DNA of 64,000 nt from Diplosphaera chodatii (lineage: Eukaryota > Chlorophyta > Trebouxiophyceae > Prasiolales > Stichococcaceae), in contig JAALGY010000054.1 in assembly GCA_032358165.1 (NCBI GenBank), positions 2,108,001 to 2,172,000 of the forward strand, read 5' to 3'. Below the pieces are notes generated by a model. The model was not told the DNA's origin. It was given only the letters and a program-made list of their open reading frames with translations, and searched no databases. This document shows, piece after piece, positions 1-11,244 of this stretch. Every line of letters begins with the position of its first letter. Position 1 is the stretch's first letter. Both the position numbers and the translations under genes were made by a program.

Positions 1-3000
1 GGTGGGGCTGCACTGGTCTGTGTGCACATCACTGCACGCCAGCACAGGCGGCACGAGGCGCAGCGCTGATGCTCCTGGGGCACCTGTGTTGGCCATGTCA
101 GGTGATGTTCTCCTGGGCGCAGGTGCACTGGAACGGGAGCAAGGTGCCGGTGAAGGACTTCAAGGCATACTGCGGCCTGTACCTAGGCCCTGACCCCAAG
201 GTAGCCTGTGATGGGAACAGAAGCCCGGGGCAGCCTGCAGTACCTGATGCTGTATGTCCGAGAGCGATCTTGGCGGCACATGTGCACATGTCAACCATGT
301 CTGCAGGCGGGTCTGTACGAAAAGCCGAACGACAGGTGGGAGGTGTGCATTGCGCCGACAGATGGCCCATTCCAGCAGGTGAGACGCGGCACACTGGCAT
401 GAATTGTTCAGCGTCCTGGAAAGCAGGCCTGTGCACAGCATATTGGCTTGCATGTTGCGGTCTCGTCTGCTGACCTTCGGTTTGTGTGCCTCCAGGTCAG
501 CTTTTGCAATGCCATCTGCACCAGCAATGGTGGCAAGCATGTCGACTATGTCACTGACCAGATCAGCAAGTGCGCACCTGCAGAAGTGAAGTGAATGGAA
601 GCATCGTTGGTATGGCATCACGTTTTGCAGCACATTATCATCGCCATGTAATTTACCCTCTCCTGTGTCTCCTATAGGTATGTGGTGGAGGCTATCTTGA
701 AGAAGAACAAGAAGGCGAACATCAAGCCGTACATGGTCAAGAACCACCTGCGTGTATTCGTCAACGCTCGCATCAACAACCCCACCTTCGACTCGCAGGT
801 ACCTCTGCCGGCAGATGCAGTGTGCTGATGCTTGGAAGCTGATGTCCATGCAAGTAGTCGTCGCCATTCACAGGGTGCTGATGATGCTGTGGTCGTGGAC
901 TGCAGACGAAGGACACGCTGACGCTGAAGGTCGCCAGCTTTGGCTCCAAGTGCGAGCTGTCCGACAAGCTGCTGAAGCAGGTGCGCAGTCTGCTGCATGT
1001 TGTCTTGCATCAAATTAGCTCTACGGCTTCTGCATCTGGACGCGGCTCTTTGCTGTATGCTTGTCCTTGCATAATGCGCCTGCCAGTACCGCAGGTTGCG
1101 GCCAGCGGCGTGATGGACCTGGTGCTGTCCTTTGCGAAGTCCAAGGAGGAGAAGGGCCTCAAGAAAGGCGACGGTGCCAAACGCAGCCGCCTTGTTGGTG
1201 CGTCAGCTGGTTGGACGCAAAACCGGTCACGGCCAGCTGTTGTGACGCTGAGGGCGCCAGGCAGCTGCACAGCCTGGGTGCTTACCAAACCTGGCGCTCC
1301 TCCATAAAAAATTGTCAATACCCCCAATGATGACCTGATGCAGGGATTGCCAAGCTGGACGATGCCAATGACGCGGGCACAAAACACTCCAGGGACTGCA
1401 CGCTCATCCTGACAGAGGGCGACTCCGCCAAGACCCTGGCCGTGGCGGGGCTCTCGGTCGTCGGCCGCGACCGCTTCGGCGTCTTCCCCCTCAGGTCGGT
1501 CATTGGCCAGCTAACCGTTTGTTTCACACGTCTACTTGCTGTAATCTGCTCGTGTGGACAAGCATATGGCCAAGCAATGCTGAACACGGTGGCCTACCCT
1601 CATGCCTGCAGGGGCAAGCTGCTGAATGTGCGAGATGCCAGCGCGCTGCAGATTACCAACAACACCGAGATCCAGAACATCAAGCAGATCATGGGCCTGC
1701 AGCACGGCAAGGTGAGCTTGTGCATTGTCATGACCAGGCCTGACATGCTACAGGGCATGGCATGATGCCCGCCAGACGCCTGCACTGCAGCCAGTCCAAC
1801 AGGGTTGTAGCCACCTGAAGCAACTTTGCCACAGGACTATAAGGACACGACATCGCTGCGGTATGGCCACATCATGATCATGACGGACCAGGACCACGAT
1901 GGCTCGCACATCAAAGGGCTGCTCATGAACTTCATGCACCACTTCTACCCCAGCCTGCTGAAGGTCCCGGGCTTCCTCATCGAGTTCATCACCCCCATTG
2001 TCAAGGTGGGCGTCACACCCATCAACCGGCATCACACACACCTGAAAGCATACTCTGTTCGTGATGTTGACACCGTAGGCTGCCACATTCCGCAGTTCCG
2101 CTCATGCACCACTATGTCTGTCATGGGGTGCAGGCGCGCAAGGGGAACAACACCGAGGTGTTCTACACCATGCCGCAGTACGAGGCCTGGAAGCAGAAGC
2201 CCGGCTCAGAGAGCTGGAAGGTGCAGTCGTACTCATGTCAAAAGCGCAGCAGGCATCACCAGCAGACTACGTCCATTCACAGTCCTTTTGGATATGTTTA
2301 TGTGAACCAGCTACAAATTCTGCTTGCACTCCAACTGCTGTGCAGGTCAAGTACTACAAAGGGCTGGGTACGTCCAACACGGATGAGGCACGGGAGTACT
2401 TCTCGAAGATAGACAAGCACCGCAAGGAGTTCGAGTGGCAGGGTGCGCGCCAGCATGCTACCAATCAGACACCCCACCGCACTGAGTACAGCCCTTGAGT
2501 CCTGGATGGTATGAGTCGCTGTCACATTGCATCACAGCAGAGCCTGTATACTTGCAGGGGAGACGGACGGCGACGCCATCCAGATGGCGTTCAGCAAGAA
2601 GGCGGTGGAGGACCGCAAGACCTGGCTGTCCAACTTCGTGCCGGGCACCTTCCTGGACTCGGACGCCGCCAAGATCACCTACTCCGACTTCGTGCACAAG
2701 GTGCGCAGCCGCAGGACCTGGAGCAGCAGCCTGCCACAGCCGCACGTGCAGCAGTATTGAGCAGCAATGCTACCGCTGCCCAGGCGCATTGGCATCAGCC
2801 TATATAGCTTTTCGCTCATCAGCATGACACCAGTTTTGCACAATGGTTCCGGGGCTGAGAGGTGACATGACAGATGAAAATACTTCAGTGGCTGACTGCA
2901 AACAGAGCGTCACTGCATGTGCAGGAGCTGATCCTGTTCTCTCGGGCGGACCTGGAGCGCTCCATCCCCAGCATGGTGGACGGCCTCAAGCCCGGCCAGC

Positions 3001-6000
3001 GCAAGATCATGTTCAGCTGCTTCAAGCGCAACCTGAAGGACGACATCAAGGTGCGCTGCAGCAACACATGGACAGAGCAGGCCCAGCTCCTGTCCTGATG
3101 ATTTGTGCACAGGCAACCACTCGAGGCAGCAACACCGGGGGGCAACATCCCACGCGAATGTCAGGAGCAGCATGCAGGCCAGGCTTCCAGCGGGGGTCGT
3201 TACCTAACCAAGTCTTACACAAAAATCTGCAGGTGGCGCAGCTGGCGGGCTATGTGTCTGAGCATGCGGCGTACCACCACGGCGAGGCCAGCCTGGCAGG
3301 GACCATCGTGGGCCTGGCCCAGGACTTTGTGGGCAGCAACAACATCAACCTGCTGGTGCCCTCAGGTATGATCCATGCGCACTGTCAGCAGCAGGGGACC
3401 AACCCGCTTGCAGACCTCCTGACAGCAAAGCAGCAGCTATCTTGAGCTGCGCCTGCAGACGTCAGGGCGGACCAGGGGTAAAGATCCCCGGCGACCAGTT
3501 GGGCGGTGCGCTGAGCAACTCGTGGTGCTGTCACAGGCCAGTTCGGCTCGCGGGTGGCGGGCGGCAAGGACGCCAGCAGCCCCCGATACATCTTCACGCG
3601 CCTGGCGCCGCTCGCGCGCCACGTCTTCAACAAGGCCGACGACTGCCTGCTGACGTACCTCAACGAGGAGGGCCTGGACATCGAGCCCGAGTGGTGTGCA
3701 CCCCCTCGCTGACATGACACATGCAGCATGGGTCGCGGGTCATGCTGTGCCTGCACGGCAGAGACTGCGCATTCAAGCCTGATAGTCAGTCTGCATTCAC
3801 AGTGTCGGCATAGCAGCCGCACCTGCTGACGCAGCACCGACCCTGGCCGCAGGTACATGCCCGTCCTGCCGCTGGTGCTGATCAATGGCGCAGAGGGCAT
3901 TGGCACGGGATGGTCCACAACCATCCCCAACTACAACCCGCGCGACATTGTTGCCAACCTCAAGGCGCTGCTGGATGGGCAGCCGATGACACCGATGCAG
4001 CCCTGGTACAAGGTGTGCACAGATAACGGTTATCTGCACATTGCGGCGAGGCACCATGTCAGCGCAGCTGCCGAGAGACTTGCCAACACCCACTCATGCA
4101 TGCTCTTCTGCATTGCACCCAGGGGTTCCGGGGCACGATCCACGAGATCGACTCCAAGACGGCCGGCAAGTCCTACGCCATCAACGGCACCGTCTACCAG
4201 GTGCCTTCGGACCGGAGCAGCGCCATGCTCCTGGTTGAGTTGAACAGGCTTCACACCGGCAGGCATGATCGAGCGGGCCGCGCCTGAAGGGTGTGCATGC
4301 TGCCTGGCGCAGCTGGACGAGAGGACGATGCAGGTGACGGAGCTGCCGGTGCGGCGGTGGACGCAGGACTACAAGGAGTTCCTGGAGGGGCTCATCAAGC
4401 CCGACAACAACGAGGTCTGCTGCCTGCAAAGGGGATCTGTTCAGTGGGCGTCACCCAACTAGTGAAGCCTGGCATCCCTGTGCCCTTCACGATGCTGTCG
4501 GATGCTCGTGAACTGCAACATCATAGTCATATCGAAACAGAGATACGGCCCGTTCCTGTGCAGGCGCCGCTGCTGGTGGACTTCAGGGACAACAGCAATG
4601 AGGCGGAGATCAAGATGACGCTGCAGTTTGCGAGCACCGACAAGGCGCAGGTGGGCGGCCTGCCACACCACATTCAAACACGCCCTGTGCTCTACATCAC
4701 GCAGGTCATGCATGCCAGTTGCCCGTGTCGAGTGCTGCCATGTCAAAGTCGCTCGTGCTGTGCGCCTGCAGGAGGTGGTGGCGGCGGGTCCCCACAACCG
4801 GCTGAAGCTCACCACCAAGATGTCCATTGGTGCGTGGCACTGCAGGCTGACGGTTGAAGCGCAGGCGCCTGGTCTGTCAACAGGGTCCTCAGCACGCGTC
4901 TCTGCTGCTGCGCAGGCAACATGATGCTGTTTGACGACGAGGGCAAGATCCGGCGGTATGAGACGCCGGAGCAGATCGTGCAGGAGTTCTTTGACCTGCG
5001 GCTGACCTTCTACGCCAAGCGCAAGGCCGCGCTGCTCAAGGCAAGGAACTGGCTGTCCCTTGCACTCGATGACAGCGTCTGTGGGGACATCGCAACAGAA
5101 CCTTATTTGCGATCACGGATGCAGCTTGCAACCAAGCGCATGTGTTGAGGCAGACGGCACGGCTGCTGGCCAGACTTCGGTCACCTCGAGCCGAGCCTGA
5201 TGTCCCAACATCAGTGCTCACCCAGTCACCGACATGCCTGCATGCAACTGCAGACGGCGGAGGAGGAGATGCGGCGGCTGAGCAACCAGGTGCGCTTCAT
5301 CCGGGCGGTGCGCGCCCGGCAGGTTGACATGACGCGAAAGGCGGCCGCCATCGAGGCGCAGCTGGACGCCGACGGCTACGACCGCCTGCTGTCCGCCAAG
5401 GCCGCCAAGAAGGTCAGCATGCATGCTTACCCACAATGTCTCCTGTGTTTATGTCTGTCGCTGCACATGTTGGCTTGTGCACAACCGCTGTGCGCACACT
5501 GCCCTGGCCAGATGCTCATACGGCGTTGTCTGGAGCAGAAGGCGGGTGCGGCGGCGGCGGACGATGCGGCGGACGACGAGGATGCGGAGGACGCTGCGGC
5601 GCAGGGCGCCAACTTCGACTACCTGCTGGACATGGCCCTCAAGACGCTCACAGAGGAGAAGGTGCCGCACCTCTTGGCATGTAACCCTCTTGACTGATCC
5701 AGGAATGCTGGGCTCCAGAGTCTGTGATCGCGGACCTCGTGCTGTCTGCACTTACGTCACCTGCTGCAATACCTGCGGCGGTAGAGAGCAATCAAGCGAT
5801 GACTTGCATTGCAGCATGGCAAGGGGGCCTGGGGACTCAGACAAGCACCGACGGCAGTGGTGACCACCACAATCAACTACCTAAGCATACATGCTGCCCC
5901 GTTCCCTGACCCAACCACAAACATGCTGGCAGGCAGCCAAGCTGGAGGGCCAGGCGGGGGACAAGGCGGCGGCGGTGGCGGTCATACGGGGCACAGACGA

Positions 6001-8671
6001 GCGGGAACTGTGGCGCTCGGACCTGGACGCGCTGCTGGAGACGCTCGACGTGGAGGACGCCAAGATGGACAAGCGCGCCTCGCTGCTCGCCAAGCAGAAG
6101 ACCGCCGCCGGCGGCCGCAAGGTGGGAGGGACATTCGCACATTTCAGGGACATACTGCAGAGGTTGCAGGGCGACCCCCGCACCCCCGCAGTGCACGAGT
6201 GGAGGTCGGCGTAACGTATTGAGGACGAGTGGCGGCCAGCGTAAACTAGTGTCCCTGCACGCTGCAGGGTGGCAAGGCGCGGAAGACGTACGGCAGCGAT
6301 GACGACAGCGACGAGGACTTTGGGGCGACCAGGAAGGCGCCGAAGAAGAAGGGTGCACCGAAGAAGGCCGAGGTGATTGGGAGCTCACGTTGCTGTTGAT
6401 GCTGTCAGGTGCCCTGCAGTGCTGGGAGCGGCCTGCAGCACATCAGTCGACGAATGCTGCTGGTCCTCACTTGACATCATCAGTGCATCTCACGTGATAA
6501 GAACTCCCGACGATGCTGTTCTTGGACAACTGCAGCCGGACCCGCTGGCGACCAACCCCGACTTCGACCCGGTGCTGATCGCGCCGGTGATCGCGGAGCT
6601 GGGCGCCGCACCAAAGTGCGCCCTGGCCCCCGACCCCTCACGCAGCCCTGACATGCCCTGCTGCATTGGGGAGCACGCCAGCGCTTCATGCCGATGCGCG
6701 CTGCACTGACGCGGACCAGGTGCAGGCTTCTGCAATAGACTGCACAAAGGCTGGTCCCCTGCTCAGAGTGCGCTGCCGGCTGCGGTTGCAGGCCCAAGCG
6801 CGTCAGCAAGAAGGCGGCGGCGGCGGCAGCTGGCGAGGCAAGCGACGCTGCTGCCATGGACCTGGGCGGGGACTGCGAGACTGTCGACACAGCGGCGCCC
6901 AGCTGCGGGGCGTCTGAGCCCTCCCTGCTGCAGCGCGTCACAGGTGCTCCGCTGGCGGAGTTCTCCAGCTTCCGTCTGCTTCCTCGTCTTGCTGCTGTGC
7001 CTGTGTCCAGCGCGGCAGCCAGGCATGCAACCTGCCGCACAGGGAGGGCACCAAGGCCGCACTCGAGCTGCAGCAGCATCTCCAGCTGTTGTCCTGAAGG
7101 GCCCTAGTTGTGCCGGTCGAGCATGCCGTCCACGTGTGTGCAGGCGGCATCGGCAACCTGGCCATGGACAGCGCGGGGGCGCCGCCGGCCCCCCCTGCGG
7201 CGCCAAAGCCCCGGCCGCAGCGTCCCGCCGCCAAGAAGAAGCCGGTCGTCATCTCGTCGGACGAAGACGAGGATGACGACGAGTGCATCAGCCTCAGGTG
7301 TGCCGCCGCCATCCCATTCACAAGTAACCTTTTGGAGCAGACTGTGTGGACTGCTTGCCATCCTGGCGCATCCGGGCATGACAGGTTCACGGCGGCGGTT
7401 GCCCACACAGCACCGGGGACCTCCGCTGTGCTGACCAGCCAGCACGCTTTCACCCCTTGTGCAGCAGACCCTGATGAGGGTGCAGAGCTGAGTGTTTGCT
7501 CACCCTGCAGCGACAGCGAGGAGGACTTTAGCGAGCCGGAGGACAGCGACTTTGACGAGGTCAACTCCCCGCCCACCAGGCCCAAGGTGCGCAGCTCAGC
7601 CGACGGAGGCGCATGACAGGCACAGCGTGCGCTGCTAGGTCAGAGTATGCCCGGACGATGAACCTGCGCATCAGACCTGCAGCATGCTACGGATGCAGTT
7701 TCAGCTGAGTCAGCTGGCGCTCCATCGTGTGCAGGCTACCAAAGCAGCAGTGAAGGCAGCGATAGGCAGGACAGCAGCAGCAGCGGCGGCGCCAAAGCCC
7801 GTCGCAAAGGCAGCGCCTGCGCAGGCGGCGGCGGCGGCCAAGCCCAAAGCCGTGCCTGGCAAGCGCAAGCCTGCAGGTGTCCAGCAGCTCCCAGCGTGAT
7901 CTCGATCGTTGTGAGCCATCCAGCAGCACCACAGCATCGCTGTAGAGGCGGTCACTGCAGGGCATGAACGCAGTTCTGGTGCTGGTGTTGCAGAGAAGGC
8001 AGTGTTGGCGGTGTCCAGCATGGACATCTCGGAGACTGTGGCCGAGTCGCCGATGCCCGCACCCAAGGTGAGCATGCCCTGATGGACGGTTGCACTCACA
8101 AAACATCACATCACCTGGGCTTTGCAAAGCGAGCAGGCCCGCTGGCTCTGGACGTCCATGGCAGCTCTTGGTCGTGCTCGAACACACTGTGCAGTGTTGA
8201 CTCCGCTTTGCTCGCCATGCTACAGGGCAAGGTGCAGCGGATGCGGCCGTCGCCCTTCCACAAGGGCTCTGGCGAGGCCACAGCGGCGGCCGCGGCCAAG
8301 AAGCCGGCAGCTGCAGCCAAGAAGCTGGCCGCCCGCAGCCGGAAGGTCGTCAGCGAGGTGACGTTTCTCTTTACAGCAGTGCTGAAAGGCACAACCATCA
8401 TGTCAGAATTTGCTGCTGGTGATGCTGCTGTTGTCCTCCTTCCACGCCTTCGTTCGGTGGCCGCTGTGATTCACCCGACCTGGCTCATGTAAGTGACACC
8501 AGTGGGCTCTTCGTGCAGTCGGACGATGAGGACTCGGAGGCAGAGGAGGTGGCGGCGCCAGTGCCGACAGCAGCTGCAGGCCGCGCACGGCGGGCGGTGG
8601 CCACCATGTCGTATGTGCTTTCGGAGTCGGAGGATGAGGGCGACGACTCGGACTTTGCCGAGTCGCCGTGA
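1..8671 (+). CDS. TOP2: DNA topoisomerase II (type IIA), 5' partial
   Basis: ATP-dependent double-strand passage enzyme that decatenates and relaxes nuclear DNA. Exons assembled by splice phase include 123-200, 307-378, 496-569, 678-798, 906-980, 1095-1197, 1344-1494, 1612-1711, 1835-2005, 2134-2220, 2346-2442, 2558-2700, 2925-3050, 3233-3365, 3537-3693, 3853-4012, 4123-4200, 4313-4414, 4564-4650, 4772-4829, 4916-5040, 5254-5412, 5539-5661, 5933-6121 and 6268-6372. Seen directly: the end of the transducer domain, the Toprim glutamate motif LTEGDSAK (about 1411-1434), the metal motif DQDHDGSHIKG (about 1885-1917), and the breakage-reunion domain with the catalytic tyrosine in SSPRYIFTRL (Tyr codon 3587-3589). 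The N-terminal GHKL ATPase lies before the window. The tail from about 6270 to the TGA at 8669-8671 alternates Lys/Ala-rich and Asp/Glu/Ser-rich exons, as in other eukaryotic topoisomerase II tails; borders there are less certain. The intron after 5040 appears to start with GC. Confidence 0.95.
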
Positions 8672-9293
8672 GGTTCACGTCCCTGGCAGAGTGGGGCACA
8701 TGTGAAAGCACTTGGTCGCACCAACTGGCAAACTATTGGCGCTGCTGACTGGGATTCGCTTGTCAACGGCAATGCATGGGCAGGGCGCTGCGGACGAACG
8801 TCACTTGTACAACAGCTATGGTAGTTTTGTTGCCATCACTGGAGCCTCAGGGTGACCACTTGTCTGCGGGGTTTGTAGCACTGCGAAACAGACGCAAACT
8901 TGTCCATGCAGATGCTGCCCATACTGTGAGAAGTCAGAGATGGTGGTCAGTGTCGCAATGGCACGTTTCCCAAGGGTTCATCAGGTTGCGGGGGCTTGCA
9001 TTCGCATTTTGTCTTGCAAGCTGGAGAGCTGCCACACACTTCCAAGCAAATGAAGGCATGCCACCTTTTTGTACAGAGCTGATTTGTTTGCCGAAGGAAT
9101 GGGCGTACAGGCGCACAAGCATGACGTATGCAGTAGTTGCAGCAGCCTTCTCCTCAGATTTTGTTGGTATGCATGCTGACATCGTGTCTCCTTGGGGTTG
9201 CGCGGTCTTACGTCGTGACCATAGGGCATATGCAGTGACTCGCACACGCTGCTTCAGCCGTGTTGTTTGAGCACGCCAAGCCATCCAGAGCCA
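8672..9293. other. Convergent 3' intergenic region (TOP2 / H2B)
   Basis: Shared 3' flank of topoisomerase II on the plus strand and histone H2B on the minus strand. I see no reading frame with codon structure or splice context, and no RNA gene. I did not find a clear TGTAA signal close behind either stop codon. Confidence 0.5.
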
Positions 9294-10785
9294 TCAAGCC
9301 GATGTGTACTTCGTCACAGCCTTCGTGCCCTGGGCATGGCAAGATGTCATTTTCGCCATCAACACGCAACTCACATCCTTTTGCAGCAATCGTCTGCAGT
9401 TGCAACGCAGCAGGCAACTGAGGTGGTTCTGTCAAACCTGTCAAGCTCAACCCTAAATGAGACAGATGCTCCCACTGCTACTCGTGTGTAACATTTTACA
9501 GCGCCTACCTCACTGACAGCGTGCTTGGCCAGCTCGCCCGGCAGAATGAGGCGCACCTGATCAGTCAGCACAGTGCAGGGCGTCAGATGGCAGTCAGCGT
9601 CGTCAGGTCCAACAATGAGCTGCTGGCACTTTGCCAGAGGGAGCAGCAGCAGCACATGCAACAGAAGGTCGAGCAGCACGTCCGCTTCATACCGCTGTTT
9701 GGATCTCGCGCGAAGAGATGGTGGGCTTCTTGGAATAGCGAGCCAGCTTGGCGGCCTCTGTTGCTATTCTTTCAAACTGCAGAGCAACAGAAATGTGGTG
9801 TGGAGAGTCCCTCATGCAATGGCCGGCAGTACAGCTCCATGCCACCTGAATGCCGTCAAATTGTCCAGCGGTTTTGGATGGGCACGCGGCGCTGCTGGGA
9901 TGGGATCACTGTACTGCATTTGTTTGTTGCCTGCACCTGGTCCTGCACCAGATGTACCATGCAGCTGTCAGCAACTTCAGATCACCCATACGGCCGATCG
10001 ACAACGGATGCTTGAGTTTTGAACTACTACAACTCATGGAAATGCAAATTTGACGGGTTGCGCGCTACTGCAAAGACTGCGCATTTTAGTATACAGACCT
10101 GGATGAAGGAGTTCAGGATACTCATTGCCTGCAGACGCACACACGACCTTAGAGACGCAGCTGGCACATTTGCACACTGGGCAGAGGCCTATGTACACAG
10201 GTAGTGTATGTTTGAACCTCAGCAACCAATTGCACTTACCTTGGAGCTGATGCCCGTGTCTGGGTGCACCTGCTTCAGCACCTGCGATGAGCATGTATGC
10301 ATGGCCATATCTATGGGCGCAGTCAGCACTGCCAGCTCGCTCGTGAAGCGACCATGACAGTGAGAGCGGAGGACTGAGACATGTGCGCAAGGCGTCAGCG
10401 TCATTGACCAACCCTGTGGATGTAGATCTTCCATCTGCAACACAGTAATGAAGTCCCGTCACGGTGTCACGAACGTGATGCATGCTGGTGGTGCTCCTGA
10501 GCGAACCCGTGACATGTGCTGCAGCAGCAATGCCTGCTTGCCGCACTTCTGTGACATGAGCACAGGCATGCAGCCTGCTTGGTTGCGAAACCTCTGGATG
10601 ATCCATGGCCTGTCACACAACTACATGTTGCTGGAGCAGCAGAGCACGGAGTGTGGAGCGGGAGCTCACGATTCTCCTTTCTTCTCCTTGGTCTTCTTCT
10701 TGGCCTGCTTCTTCGGGGGGTCGCCCTCAACATCGCCAGCGCCTTCAGTCTTCGGCAGCATCTTCCTACCCTTCTTGGGTGCCAT
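9294..10785 (-). CDS. H2B: Histone H2B, seven exons
   Basis: Core nucleosome histone. Exons on the minus strand: 10785-10670 (ATG plus basic tail, starting [12 protein letters not shown]), 10434-10413 (WKIYIHR), 10281-10240 ([14 protein letters not shown]), 10128-10099 ([10 protein letters not shown]), 9776-9693 ([18 protein letters not shown], then SREIQTA), 9556-9509 ([16 protein letters not shown]) and 9329-9294 ([11 protein letters not shown], stop). All phases agree. The histone-fold helices and the lysine in AVTKY that is monoubiquitinated in other eukaryotes are present. The product is about 125 residues, usual for H2B. Oddity: the family has Asn-Asp-Ile between SFI and FER, but the two exons give only Gln, so two residues are missing; a 6-nt candidate microexon at 9937-9942 would supply Asp-Gln. 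No single long frame covers the gene, so a prokaryote-style caller would miss it. Confidence 0.9.
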
Positions 10786-11244
10786 AGTGTCCGTTGTAGC
10801 TAGGGGGTAGCAATGCGCCGCAAGTGCTAATGTGATGTGCGTGCTGTGAGGGGTTGGCGAGCAAACACCTTGAAATGGGATTCCACGGTTTATTTTCTGG
10901 CGGGCATCCCAGCGTTCCTATTGTACCGATTGGAAGCCCAGCCAGCACATTGCCAATGCAATCGCTTTCGGTCATGTGCTGCTGTGAAACAAACTGCATT
11001 GCACGGGCCACGGCAGGTTGTTTGCAATGCTGTATAGGATGCTAGCTGTATACGTTGACAGGCTATGTAGCTGGCACCCGGTGTGGCAACCCTAAGCCGG
11101 GTCAATACAACGCCGATCTTCACTGAGTTCAACACTGTTCAACACTACTGCCAGACAACCGGCACACATGCCGAATACTTGCAAAAGTCTGCATTCAACA
11201 CGGCCCTGCAGAAACGTTACGCCATCTGCTTGTCCCCTGGCCGA
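10786..11244. promoter_or_regulatory. Upstream region of histone H2B
   Basis: 459 bases between the H2B start codon and the CtpA stop codon, both on the minus strand, so it must hold the H2B promoter and the CtpA 3' flank. On the H2B strand an A/T-rich stretch (AAAATAAACC, about 10888-10897) lies about 105 bases before the ATG. CCAAT-type pentamers occur farther up, in one orientation within 10953-10957 and in the other near 10929-10933. These are compatible with a core promoter, but matches this short occur by chance. No coding signal seen. Confidence 0.3.

Noticed and set aside
10666..10785. A separate 39-residue Lys-rich peptide gene on the minus strand
   Set aside because: The frame ends in TGA directly at a GTGAGC donor, and splicing there in phase gives histone H2B, so it is H2B exon 1.
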